Below, in pieces: positions 43,595 to 51,422 of a stretch of DNA of 64,000 nucleotides. The notes below the pieces were generated by a model, which searched no databases, was not told where the DNA came from, and worked only from the letters and a program-made list of their open reading frames with translations. The stretch's first letter is position 1. Every line of letters starts with the position of its first letter. The translations under genes were made by a program, and so were the position numbers. Source of the stretch: Egibacteraceae bacterium (GTDB lineage Bacteria > Actinomycetota > Nitriliruptoria > Euzebyales > Egibacteraceae); assembly GCA_030447925.1 (NCBI GenBank), contig JAUJNX010000003.1:186001-250000 (forward strand). The letters are read 5' to 3'.

Positions 43595-43606
43595 TCCCAT
43601 CTGGGA
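43595..43606. promoter_or_regulatory. inverted repeat in the hsp20-hspR intergenic region
   Basis: TCCCA-TC-TGGGA, with a weaker relative (TGGGA-GTG-TTCC) about 20 bases on toward hspR. It is a candidate operator for the MerR-type regulator. It does not match the actinobacterial HAIR consensus (CTTGAGT-N7-ACTCAAG). Confidence 0.4.
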
Positions 43607-43650
43607 GCATTTCATGCGTGGATTGGGAGTGTTCCTGGTACCGTCAGGTC

Positions 43651-43980
43651 ATGGACGTGGTCGACGATCGGGAACCGTGGGAGCGGCGGCTGGAGGACCC
43701 CGACGCGCCGCTGTACCCGATCGGCGTGGTGGCCGACCTGCTGGGCACCGACGTCGGGACCATCCGCCGCTACGGCGACCTCGGCATCGTCCGCCCCGGT
43801 CGCACCGGGGCGGGCCAGCGGCGCTACTCGCGGACCGAGATCGCCCAGCTCGCCCGCTCCCTGGACCTGGCCGCGGAGGGCGTCAGCCCGCCCGGCATCC
43901 GCCGGATCCTGGACCTCGAGGACGAGGTCGCGCAGCTGCGCCGCGACGCTGACCCGGGGGAGGGGCTGCCCGCCGGCTGA
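43651..43980 (+). CDS. MerR-family heat-shock repressor, HspR-like
   Basis: A 109-residue protein. The MerR winged HTH reads 'LYPIGVVADLLGTDVGTIRR', then Y-G-D-L-G-I-V-R-P-G-R and 'GQRRYSRTEIAQLARSLDLA', with a short coiled-coil tail. HspR represses chaperone genes with DnaK as co-repressor in actinobacteria. Here it faces hsp20 directly, not dnaK. ATG 43651 is fixed by the conserved domain. Confidence 0.8.
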   Translation: MDVVDDREPWERRLEDPDAPLYPIGVVADLLGTDVGTIRRYGDLGIVRPGRTGAGQRRYSRTEIAQLARSLDLAAEGVSPPGIRRILDLEDEVAQLRRDADPGEGLPAG

Positions 43981-44053
43981 TGCGCCGGCTGTCATGACTG
44001 TGTCATCGCCGCTGTGTACGGTCGTGGTCGTAGGCCGACGCCAGGAGGTCGCG

Positions 44054-44720
44054 ATGCCATCGTCGAGGCGGCGGGCCGGACGGGCCGCCGCGGTGCTGGT
44101 GGGCGCGGGCGCGCTGCTCGCCGCGCCCCCCGCGGTCGCGCAGGAGGCCCCGCCGGTCACCACCCCGTACCCGGCGGTCGCGGTCGGCCCGGGCGAGGAC
44201 GTGTCGTTCGACCTGGGGTGACCGCACCCGCCCCGCAGCGGGTCGACCTCGCCGTCGAGCAGGTCCCGCCGGGCTGGACCGCCGAGCTGCGCGGGGGCGG
44301 GTTCGTGGTCGACGGGGTGTTCGCCGACCCGGAGGACCCCCCGACGGTGACCCTGGAGGTCGCCGTCCCGCCCGACGCGGCGCAGGGACCGCAGCAGCTC
44401 GCCGTCACCGCCGCCACGGGCGGGGCGCGGACCACGCTGCCGCTCACCCTGCGCGTGGCCGAGGGCGTCGCCGGCGGGGCCGAGCTGACCGCGGAGTTCT
44501 CACCCTGTACGAGGAGTCGACGCTGGTCCTGCTCAACCCCCAGGTCCGCGACCTCGGCCTGATCCTGCCCGAGCAGGTCGACCGGGCGCTGCCCACCGAG
44601 CTCGCCCTCGACCAGAGCCTGCTGCTCGTGTGGCCCCAGATCGTCGCCCTCCTGGGCCTGACCGTGGCCGCCTTCGCCGCGGCCTACGTGGCCTTCCTGC
44701 GCCAGGAGGTCCGCGCCTGA
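44054..44720 (+). pseudogene. chimera: NEW3-domain protein head joined to an ABC-2 permease tail
   Basis: ATG 44054 (AGGAGG upstream) starts an exported protein with an Ala-rich signal and 'PAVAVGPGEDVSFDL'. The next frame continues 'PQRVDLAVEQVPPGWTAEL' and 'TVTLEVAVPPDAAQGPQQL', a NEW3/NPCBM-associated domain; the break is a G run at 44217-44220. Near 44505 the frame changes again, into L-Y-E-E-S-T-L-V-L-L-N-P-Q-V-R and 'LLLVWPQIVALLGLTVAAFA' ending F-L-R-Q-E-V-R-A-stop, the usual end of an ABC-2 permease. A deletion between a NEW3 gene and a permease gene would produce this. Confidence 0.5.
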
Positions 44721-44816
44721 CGGGCGCCGGCGACGCCCGGGGCGAGCGCGACGATCCTAGTGGAGGTCGCCGGCTACGGCGGCGTCGCGCGCAAGCCCTG
44801 ACGCGGGGCGGGGCGC

Positions 44817-45209
44817 TCAGCTGGTGATCGACTCGATCTCCCAGCGGCCCCAGTAGCGCAGGCGGGTGACGCCCTGGTCGCGCAGGACCCCGGCCACGCG
44901 GTCCTTCGCCGCCTGGTCGTCCACGCGCACCGCGACGAGCAGGTGGCCCTCGCGGACCTCCTCGACGGCGGCGTGGTGCTCCTCGCCCTCCTGGCCGAAG
45001 TGCTCGAGCGCGCGGGTCAGCCGGCCCAGCGGGCCGTGCCCGCGGCCGTCGGGGTCGATGGTGGCGATGATCTCCTCGCCGCCGTAAAAGGCCACCGCGG
45101 CGTCCTCGACACCCGCGGCGCGCAGCGCCTCGGCCACGGCGACGGCCCGATCCGGATCGGCGAGGACGCCCGTGACCTGCTCGCGCGGTGAGCGGACCCG
45201 TTCGTTCAC
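44817..45209 (-). CDS. small soluble stress-type protein, unknown
   Basis: A 130-residue acidic protein with two repeat-like alpha/beta halves: 'VAVAEALRAAGVEDAAVAFY', G-G-E-E, 'HGPLGRLTRALEHFGQEGEE', then H-L-L-V-A-V-R-V and the C-terminal 'YWGRWEIES'. The layout recalls DUF1269/YflT-like ferredoxin-fold proteins. GTG 45209. Function unknown. Confidence 0.65.
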   Translation of the reverse strand: MNERVRSPREQVTGVLADPDRAVAVAEALRAAGVEDAAVAFYGGEEIIATIDPDGRGHGPLGRLTRALEHFGQEGEEHHAAVEEVREGHLLVAVRVDDQAAKDRVAGVLRDQGVTRLRYWGRWEIESITS

Positions 45210-45346
45210 GTGCGGCTTCCCCCTCGCTCGGCGACCGGTCGGGGCAGGGTACCCCAGCCTCGGCTGCCGCCCCCCCGCGGCCGGACGAGGGGTGACGGGC
45301 GGGGCGGAGTGGGTAGGTCAGCGCTCCCTACGAGAGGAGCGCCCCG

Positions 45347-45574
45347 ATGGCAACCGGTCACAGCCCCGCCGACGACGTCGTCTACGACCTGGTCAGCATC
45401 CAGTACCACGCCCTCCAGGCCGCGACCCTCTACGAGCAGTACATCAAGGACGCCGAGGGCCACGACGACGTCATCGCCTTCGTGCGCGAGTGCCAGGAGC
45501 AGGACGCCCAACGGGCGGTCCGCTGCCACCAGCTGCTCGGGCAGCTGACCTCCGAGGACGGCCTGTCCAGCTGA
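45347..45574 (+). CDS. small helical protein, unknown
   Basis: A 75-residue protein, apparently a two-helix bundle: 'VVYDLVSIQYHALQAATLYE' and then 'DDVIAFVRECQEQDAQRAVR', ending near a Ser-rich tail. The Y-x-x-H-x-L and C-x-E spacing could bind metal but this is not shown. GAGAGGAG before the ATG. A strong hairpin at 45613-45648 ends the transcript. Confidence 0.68.
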   Translation: MATGHSPADDVVYDLVSIQYHALQAATLYEQYIKDAEGHDDVIAFVRECQEQDAQRAVRCHQLLGQLTSEDGLSS

Positions 45575-45612
45575 GGCGCCGTGCGGGAGCCGCCCCGGCC
45601 CCGCGCGCGGCG

Positions 45613-45648
45613 CCGGAGCCCCTGCGGGAAGGCCCGCGGGGGTTCCGG
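45613..45648 (+). terminator. long hairpin after the small helical gene
   Basis: A 16-base stem (14 Watson-Crick pairs plus two G-T wobbles) with the loop AAGG: CCGGAGCC-CCTGCGGG on the left, CCCGCGGG-GGTTCCGG on the right. It lies 39 bases after the stop at 45574 and before the reductase gene. Confidence 0.7.
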
Positions 45649-45694
45649 CGTTGCGGGCGCGGACGGTTCAGGGACAGCTCTGGCGGAGGCCAAC

Positions 45695-46321
45695 GTGGAC
45701 ATCGGCATCATCGGCAGCGGCAACATCGGCGGGACCAGCGCGCGGCTCCTGGCGGCGGTGGGGCACCGCGTGCTGATCAGCAACTCCCGGGGGCCCGAGA
45801 CGCTCGTCGACCAGGCCACCGAGCTGGGACCCGACGTGTCGGCGGTCACCGCCGAGGAGGCGGCGCGGCGCGGCGAGGTCGTGCTCGTGGCCATCCCCTT
45901 CGGGCGGTACCGCGACCTGCCCGCGGCCCCGCTGGACGGCAAGATCGTCATCGACGCGACCAACTACTACCCCGACCGCGACGGCACCGTGGCGGAGCTG
46001 GAGGACGGCAGCACCACCTCCAGCGAGATGGTCGCCGCCCACCTCGCCGGCGCCCGGGTGGTCAAGGCGTTCAACACCATCTACTACGTGCGCCTCGGCG
46101 AGGGCGGCCGCCCGTCCGGGGACCCCGAGCGCCTGGCCCTGCCGATCGTCGGGGACGACGAGGAGGCCAAGCGCATCGTCGCCGGCCTGATCGACGACAT
46201 GGGCTTCGACGCGGTCGACCACGGCGGGCTCGCCCAGGGGGCGGCCCAGCAGCCGGGGACGCCCGTCTACGCCACCGACCTCACCGCCGCGCAGCTGCGC
46301 GAGCGCCTCGGGGCCGGCTGA
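45695..46321 (+). CDS. F420-dependent NADP reductase-like oxidoreductase
   Basis: A 208-residue Rossmann protein: 'MDIGIIGSGNIGGTSARLLA', 'GHRVLISNSRGPETL' (S-N-S-R-G phosphate contact typical of NADP-binding), 'VVLVAIPFGRYRDLP', 'VIDATNYYPDRDG' and 'VVKAFNTIYY'. It matches the NADP_oxidoreductase/F420 group, but short bacterial homologues may use other partners. GTG 45695 with GGAGG 5 bases upstream. Confidence 0.83.
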   Translation: MDIGIIGSGNIGGTSARLLAAVGHRVLISNSRGPETLVDQATELGPDVSAVTAEEAARRGEVVLVAIPFGRYRDLPAAPLDGKIVIDATNYYPDRDGTVAELEDGSTTSSEMVAAHLAGARVVKAFNTIYYVRLGEGGRPSGDPERLALPIVGDDEEAKRIVAGLIDDMGFDAVDHGGLAQGAAQQPGTPVYATDLTAAQLRERLGAG

Positions 46322-46329
46322 CCCGGCCC

Positions 46330-46743
46330 TCAGCCGCGCAGGTCGTGATCGGCGGCGTGGCGGAGCAGCTCGAGCAGGGCGAGGGCGTAGGCCTCGTCGG
46401 CGTCGGGGGCGGTGAACACCCGCGGGCCGCCCCCGGTGTCGGCGTGACAGAGGAAGGTGTCGCCGTCGCGCTCCAGGCGCCGGAACGACTCGCCGAGCAG
46501 CTCGCGGAGCTGGGACTCGCGCGGGAGCCAGATCACCTCGTGCTGGAGCACGGCGTCCAGCGCCCACTCGGTGGTGCCGTTGAAGGCGATCTGGCGACCG
46601 CCGGGGAGGTCGCGGAGCTCCACCACCATCTCGCTGATGGTGAAGACGACGTCGTCGAGCTCCCGGTCGGGGATCACGAACCGGTCCCCGTCCCCGGGCT
46701 TCCAGGGGACCCCCGCCGCCCGCAGCTGCCGCGCCATCGCCAC
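46330..46743 (-). CDS. conserved small protein (often labelled pilus-assembly CpaE-like)
   Basis: A 137-residue protein: 'LRAAGVPWKPGDGDRFVIPD', 'LDDVVFTISEMVVELRDLPG', 'IAFNGTTEWALDAVLQHEVI', W-L-P-R-E-S-Q-L-R-E-L-L-G. I recognise the pattern from small actinobacterial proteins of unknown role; the CpaE label sometimes given is not supported by any ATPase motif here. GTG 46743 follows GGAGG by 8 bases. It is convergent with the reductase (9 bases). Confidence 0.72.
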   Translation of the reverse strand: MAMARQLRAAGVPWKPGDGDRFVIPDRELDDVVFTISEMVVELRDLPGGRQIAFNGTTEWALDAVLQHEVIWLPRESQLRELLGESFRRLERDGDTFLCHADTGGGPRVFTAPDADEAYALALLELLRHAADHDLRG

Positions 46744-46906
46744 CGTGATCACCTCCCCTGTGTACCCACGCGCCGCCGCCTCAGCGCATGCGGCCCCACG
46801 GGGACGTGCAGCATTGACAGGGCGGCGGCGGGGTCCGGACACTGCCGCGCCGTGTCGGGTCCGTGTCGGGTCGCCGGGTCCGGGTGGGGCGGGGGGAGGG
46901 GGCGGG

Positions 46907-47854
46907 GTGCCGGAGGTCGTGACGCTCGGGGAGGCGATGGCGCTGCTGCTCGCCGAGCCGGGGGTCCCGCTGCACGCCGCGACCCGGTTCCGGCGGTCGG
47001 TGGCGGGGGCCGAGTCCAACGTGGCGGTCGGCCTCGCCCGGCTGGGGCACACCAGCGGGTGGACCGGACGGGTCGGCGACGACGCGCTGGGCCGCGCGGT
47101 GCTCACCACCCTGCGCGGCGAGGGCGTCGACACCTCCCGCGCGGTCGTCGACGGGGCCGCCGCCACCGCCGTCCTGGTCCGCGACGCCCACGCCCGGCGC
47201 CCCGTCGAGGTGCTGTACCACCGCACCGGCTCCGCGGGCAGCCGCCTGGGGGCCGCCGACGTCGACGCGGCCTGGGTGGCGGGCGCGCGCGTCCTGCACG
47301 TCACCGGGATCACCCCCGTGCTGTCGCCGTCCTGCGCCGACGCCGTCGAGGCGGCGGTCGCCGCGGCCGAGGCGGCGGGGGTGACGGTGAGCTTCGACCC
47401 CAACGTGCGCCTGCGCCTGGCCGGACCCGAGCGCATCCGCGCGCTCCTGGGACCGCTGGCCGGCCGCGCCGACCTCGTCCTGGCCGGACTGGACGAGGCG
47501 GAGCTGCTCAGCGGGCGCTCCGGGCCCGCCGCCGCCGCCGACTGGTTCCTGGAGCGCGGCGCCAGCGAGGTGGTGCTGAAGCGCGGCGCCCAGGGCGCGT
47601 GGGCGACCGACGGCCGCGACACCTGGGAGCAGGGGGCGCACCAGGTCGTGGCGGTCGACCCGGTCGGGGCGGGCGACGGGTTCGACGCGGGCTGGCTGTC
47701 GGGCTGGCTGCGCGGGCTGGAACCCGCCGCCCGGCTGCACGAGGCGGCGATCGTCGGCGCCCTCGCCGTCGAGGTCGCCGGGGACCTCGACGGGCTGCCC
47801 ACCGCCGCGGAGCGCGACGCCTACCTGGCCGGTCACACTGACGTGCGCCGATGA
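46907..47854 (+). CDS. kdgK: PfkB-family sugar kinase, probable 2-keto-3-deoxygluconate kinase
   Basis: A 315-residue ribokinase-fold enzyme: 'TLGEAMALL', 'RRSVAGAESNVAVGLARLGH' (substrate-binding G-G-x-N-like region), and the catalytic signature 'DPVGAGDGFDAGWLSGWL'. It phosphorylates KDG to KDPG. The assignment is supported by the ATGA overlap with the KDPG aldolase gene. GTG 46907 with a long GGGGGGAGGG site. Upstream are TTGACA (46814-46819) and a direct repeat CGTGTCGGGT (46851, 46862). Confidence 0.88.
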   Translation: MPEVVTLGEAMALLLAEPGVPLHAATRFRRSVAGAESNVAVGLARLGHTSGWTGRVGDDALGRAVLTTLRGEGVDTSRAVVDGAAATAVLVRDAHARRPVEVLYHRTGSAGSRLGAADVDAAWVAGARVLHVTGITPVLSPSCADAVEAAVAAAEAAGVTVSFDPNVRLRLAGPERIRALLGPLAGRADLVLAGLDEAELLSGRSGPAAAADWFLERGASEVVLKRGAQGAWATDGRDTWEQGAHQVVAVDPVGAGDGFDAGWLSGWLRGLEPAARLHEAAIVGALAVEVAGDLDGLPTAAERDAYLAGHTDVRR

Positions 47855-48477
47855 CGACGAGGGGGGAGCGCATGCGCCGGTGGGAGGTGCTCGCGGCCAT
47901 CGCCGCCGCGCGGGTCGTGGGGATCGTCAGGGAGGCGTCGGGCGAGGCCGCCGTGGCCACCGCTGGGGACCTGCTGGACGGTGGCCTGCGGGTCGTCGAG
48001 GTCGCGCTGACAACGCCGGACGGGCTCGACGCGGTGCGCGAGGTCGCCCGGGCTGCGGGCGACGGCGCGGTGGTGGGCGCAGGCACCGTGCTGGACCCCG
48101 AGACCGCCCGCCTGGCCGTGCTCGCCGGGGCGCGGTTCCTGGTGGCGCCCGCCCTGGACCCGAGCGTCGGGGCGGTCGCCCACCGCCACGGCGCGGCCTG
48201 GGTGCCGGGGGTGCAGACCCCGACCGAGATCGTCACGGCGCTGTCGGCGGGGGCGGACGCGATCAAACTGTTCCCCGCCTCCGCCACGACGCCCGCGTCG
48301 ATGCGCGACGTGCTGGCCGCGCTGCCACAGGCGCCGCTCATCCCCACGGGGGGACTGGGGATCGACGACGTGCCGGCGTGGCTGGAGGCGGGCGCCGTGG
48401 CGGTCGGCCTGGGCAGCGCCCTGAGCCGCGGCGGCCCCGCCACCGCCCGCGCCCTCCTGGCCCGCCTCGCCGCTTGA
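47851..48477 (+). CDS. eda: KDPG aldolase
   Basis: A 208-residue class I aldolase splitting KDPG into pyruvate and glyceraldehyde-3-phosphate. Motifs: V-V-G-I-V-R-E (catalytic Glu region), 'EVALTTPDGLDAV', 'VGAGTVLD', 'FLVAPALDP', 'PGVQTPTEIVTAL' and the Schiff-base lysine in 'DAIKLFPAS', then 'PTGGLGIDDVPAWL'. It is coupled to the kinase by ATGA. Together they form the lower end of an Entner-Doudoroff or uronate route. Confidence 0.94.
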   Translation: MTTRGERMRRWEVLAAIAAARVVGIVREASGEAAVATAGDLLDGGLRVVEVALTTPDGLDAVREVARAAGDGAVVGAGTVLDPETARLAVLAGARFLVAPALDPSVGAVAHRHGAAWVPGVQTPTEIVTALSAGADAIKLFPASATTPASMRDVLAALPQAPLIPTGGLGIDDVPAWLEAGAVAVGLGSALSRGGPATARALLARLAA

Positions 48478-48522
48478 CCCGCGCCTCCGTTTCTGTCACA
48501 CCCCCCTGGTACGTTCCATGGC

Positions 48523-48582
48523 ATGACGAACACCGGTTCGGACGCCGAGGAGCTGGCCCTCCTGCTCGACGACGTCCGAGGC
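48523..48582 (+). pseudogene. truncated start of an unidentified gene
   Basis: ATG 48523 opens M-T-N-T-G-S-D-A-E-E-L-A-L-L-L-D-D-V-R, a sensible acidic N-terminus. After about 20 codons it runs into the antisense of the alcohol-dehydrogenase remnant. It looks cut off at the same rearrangement. Confidence 0.3.
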
Positions 48583-48864
48583 GGCCCTCCTCGAGGTCGT
48601 GCATGGCGTGGACGGCCGCGTCGAGCGGGTAGGTCTGCGTGTGCAGCTTCACCTTGCCCTGCCCGCGTTCTCGTGACCGATGGTGTAGGGCAGGGCGACG
48701 CCGGTCGCCTCGGCCCACTGGCCCTCGTAGATGTGCAGGTCCGTCCGGCACAGACTGGCGCCGCCGACGCGGACGAGCACGTCGAACGGCCCCTGCAGTT
48801 CCGGCTCCGCGACCTCGTCGAGCGTCGGGTACTCGTGGTACCCGTGGATGCGGACCGCCTTCAT
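48575..48864 (-). pseudogene. internally deleted zinc alcohol dehydrogenase
   Basis: From ATG 48864 (GGAGAGGAG upstream) the first 65 codons are a normal MDR dehydrogenase start: 'MKAVRIHGYHEYPTLDEVAE', 'VRVGGASLCRTDLHIYEGQW', 'LPYTIGHENAG' with the zinc ligands C and H-E. Sequence then jumps, near 48660, to 'KVKLHTQTYPLDAAVHAMHD', the last segment of the same family. About 240 codons, including the whole NAD-binding domain, are missing, so no functional enzyme is made. Confidence 0.7.
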
Positions 48865-49033
48865 GCGCTGCTCCTCTCCGGAAGCCGGGTGGCGGGTGCC
48901 GGGTGTACCCGTGCGCGGGCGGGCTCAGCGCGATGGGGCGGGGAGCGACCGGACTGCGGTCCCCCTCGCACGCGCGGAGGGCGGCAGGCGGGTGGGGCGG
49001 GGGAGGGCTGGGGGCTCGTTATCGTGGCGGGTC

Positions 49034-49612
49034 ATGGAGCTGACCTTCGTGACCTCGGCGGCCGACGTCGATCGGCTGCCCGAGACGCGGGCGGAGGTCG
49101 CCGTCGTGGGCCGGTCCAACGTCGGCAAGTCGTCGCTGCTGAACGCGCTGGCGGGCAAGCGCGACCTCGCCCGGGTGTCGAGCAAGCCGGGGCGGACGCA
49201 GCTGCTCAACGTCTTCGCCGCGGGGGAGGGGACGACCGTCGTCGACCTCCCCGGCTACGGGTACGCGGGCACCGTGTCCCAGGCGACCCGGGGCGCGTGG
49301 CGGCAGCGGATGGAGCGCTACCTGCTGGACCGCGAGGGGCTGGTCCTCACGCTGCTGCTGGTGGACGGCGAGGTCGGCCCCACGCGGCTGGACCTGGAGA
49401 TGCTGGGCTGGCTGCGCGGGCGCGAGGTGCTGTTCCAGATCGTCGCGACCAAGCACGACAAGGTGAAGTCGTCGCACCGCCAGAAGCGCAAGCGCGAGCT
49501 GGCGGAGCGATCGGGCGTCGACCCGGGCGAGGTGGTGTGGGTCAGCGCGGAGAAGGGCGTGGGGCTGGACCGGCTGCGCGCGGTGGTCCGCGACGCGCTC
49601 AACCGGGCATGA
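49034..49612 (+). CDS. engB: ribosome-biogenesis GTPase EngB/YsxC
   Basis: A 192-residue TRAFAC GTPase acting in large-subunit assembly. G1 'VGRSNVGKSSLLNAL', G2/G3 region 'KPGRTQLLNVF' and 'VDLPGYGYAGT', G4 'VATKHDK' (T-K-x-D) and G5 'WVSAEKGVGLD'. ATG 49034 has no strong ribosome site. Its end overlaps the convergent GNAT-S4 gene by 14 bases. Confidence 0.94.
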   Translation: MELTFVTSAADVDRLPETRAEVAVVGRSNVGKSSLLNALAGKRDLARVSSKPGRTQLLNVFAAGEGTTVVDLPGYGYAGTVSQATRGAWRQRMERYLLDREGLVLTLLLVDGEVGPTRLDLEMLGWLRGREVLFQIVATKHDKVKSSHRQKRKRELAERSGVDPGEVVWVSAEKGVGLDRLRAVVRDALNRA

Positions 49613-50237
49613 CGATGCGGACGGCCTGGTCGCGGGCGACGACCACGTCACCGTCGGCGAGCTGGCGGCCCCGCCGCTGCTCGACCTCACCGTTGACGGC
49701 GACGGCGCCCGCCGACAGCAGCTCGCGGGCGTCGGTGCCGGTGTCCGCCCAGCCCGCCAGCTTCAGCAGCTGGCCCAGGCGCAGCCCGGCCTCCCGGACG
49801 GGCAGGTCGCGGGCCGGGGGATCGAGGTCGGCGTCGTAGGCGGCGGCGGGCTCGCCGGTCGGCAGCTCGACCTCGCCGGCGGGGCGCAGGCCGGCGGCCT
49901 CCAGGAACGCGCGGCAGGCGTCGTCGCCGGCGCCGGCCAGGGCGGTCAGCCGGCGGGCGCCGCGCAGGTACGCCTGGTCGGCCAGCGCCTCCACCAGCCC
50001 GCCGCCGACCCCGCCGCGCCGCGCCGCCGGGTCCACGGCCACCGTGACCAGGTGCACGACGCCGGGGTCCGGGCCGAGGTGCCCGACGGCCATGCCCACG
50101 ACCCGGCCGCCGTCGTCGGCGACGACCAGCAGCGCGCCGTCGGCCTCCGGGTCGGGCCGGTCCCCGACCTGCCCGGCGCCGGCCCACACCGCCAGCGCGG
50201 CCTCCGCGTCGCCGCCCGTCCCCACCCGCATCTGCAT
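49599..50237 (-). CDS. GNAT acetyltransferase fused to an S4-type RNA-binding domain
   Basis: A 212-residue protein. Residues about 1-135 are GNAT: 'GALLVVADDGGRVVGMAVGH', 'VHLVTVAVDPAARRGGVGGG' (R-x-x-G-x-G acetyl-CoA loop) and 'AFLEAAGL'. Residues about 148-205 match small S4 domains of the YbcJ/YaaA type: 'LRLGQLLKLAGWADTGTDAR', then E-L-L-S-A-G-A-V-A-V-N-G and 'RRGRQLADGDVVV'. The pairing suggests acetylation of an RNA-bound or ribosome-associated target, which is inference. ATG 50237. Confidence 0.83.
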   Translation of the reverse strand: MQMRVGTGGDAEAALAVWAGAGQVGDRPDPEADGALLVVADDGGRVVGMAVGHLGPDPGVVHLVTVAVDPAARRGGVGGGLVEALADQAYLRGARRLTALAGAGDDACRAFLEAAGLRPAGEVELPTGEPAAAYDADLDPPARDLPVREAGLRLGQLLKLAGWADTGTDARELLSAGAVAVNGEVEQRRGRQLADGDVVVARDQAVRIVMPG

Positions 50238-50311
50238 CGCGCCGACCCTACCCCGCGCCAGGGGGACATCCCCGGTTGCGGGGAGCGGGGGCCTGTGGCG
50301 AACTTGGGGGT

Positions 50312-51349
50312 GTGGGCGGACACCAGGACCGGCGGTGGGGCCGGGTGCTGGCGTGCCTGGTCGTCGTCCTGCTGCCCGCCGGCTGTCAGGCCGGGGCGGC
50401 CGTGAGCCGCCCGCCGGAGCGGGTCCCCCCGGCGACCGCGACGGCGACGCCGACGCCGTCCACGACCCCCTCACCCCAGCAGGGGCTGGGCCCGCCGTTC
50501 CTGGACGCCGCGGCGCCGGACGCGACGGCCCCCGCACCGCCGGCCGAGGCCGCGGACGCGCCGCCCGCCGACGCGCCGGCCGCCCCGCCCTCCACCGCCG
50601 TCCCGGCCGAGGACAGCGCCGGAGCGCCGCCCGCCTCGGTGTCGGTGCCGGCCCGGCCGTGGTGGCTGGGGACGCGCCCGCTGGCCCTCAACCCCGACGG
50701 CACCGGCGTGGTCGGGGACACGCCCGCGGAGCTGCGCGACCGGCGCCTGCCCCCCGGCGCCCCCCTGCCGGTCCCCGACGGCGAGGTCTTCACCGCCACC
50801 ATCGAGCGGGTGCCCGACGAGATCGCGGCCCGGTCAACGTGGAACCCGTCGTGCCCCGTCACCCTCGACGAGCTGCGCTACATCCGCCTGCCGTACTGGG
50901 GCTTCGACGACCGCCCCCACGGCGGCGAGCTGCTGGTGAACGCCCGCGTCGCCGAGGACCTCGTCGCCGTCTTCCGGGTGCTGTTCGAGAGCCGCTTCCC
51001 GATCGAGGACATGCGCGTCGTCACCGGCCCCGACGTCACCGCCCCGCCGACCGGGGACGGCAACAACACCACGGCCTTCGTGTGCCGCTCGGCGGTCGGG
51101 TCGTCGCGCTGGTCGGAGCACGCCTACGGGCTCGCCGTCGACATCAACCCGTTCCACAACCCCTACATCGCGGGCACGAGCCTGATCCCGGAGCTGTCGG
51201 GCGCCTACACCGACCGGTCGTGGCGCCGCCCGGGGATGGTCGTCGCGGGCGACGAGGTCACCGAGGCCTTCGCCCTCATCGGCTGGGGCTGGGGCGGCGA
51301 GTGGAACAGCAGCAAGGACTGGATGCACTTCTCCGCCACGGGCCGCTGA
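50312..51349 (+). CDS. lipoprotein with M15 peptidase domain (VanY/L,D- or D,D-carboxypeptidase-like)
   Basis: A 345-residue protein with lipobox L-L-P-A-G-C and an Ala/Pro linker. The C-terminal zinc peptidase domain shows 'SRWSEHAYGLAVDINPFHNP' (S-x-H-x-x-G-x-A-x-D-I) and 'WGWGGEWNSSKDWMHF', giving ligands His, Asp, His. It would trim peptidoglycan peptides at the outer face of the membrane. GTG 50312. Repeat copy C follows the stop at once. Confidence 0.88.
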   Translation: MGGHQDRRWGRVLACLVVVLLPAGCQAGAAVSRPPERVPPATATATPTPSTTPSPQQGLGPPFLDAAAPDATAPAPPAEAADAPPADAPAAPPSTAVPAEDSAGAPPASVSVPARPWWLGTRPLALNPDGTGVVGDTPAELRDRRLPPGAPLPVPDGEVFTATIERVPDEIAARSTWNPSCPVTLDELRYIRLPYWGFDDRPHGGELLVNARVAEDLVAVFRVLFESRFPIEDMRVVTGPDVTAPPTGDGNNTTAFVCRSAVGSSRWSEHAYGLAVDINPFHNPYIAGTSLIPELSGAYTDRSWRRPGMVVAGDEVTEAFALIGWGWGGEWNSSKDWMHFSATGR

Positions 51350-51352
51350 CCT

Positions 51353-51376
51353 GGGGGTGCACCTCGAACGCCGGGC
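51353..51376 (+). repeat. dispersed gene-end repeat, copy C
   Basis: 23 bases (51354-51376) identical to 30846-30824 on the other strand. They lie 4 bases after the M15 lipoprotein stop, between convergent genes. Similarity ends abruptly after GCCGGGC. Confidence 0.6.
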
Positions 51377-51422
51377 TCGACCGGTGTGCAGGGCGGAGCC
51401 CGCAGGGGTCAGGAGACACGCC

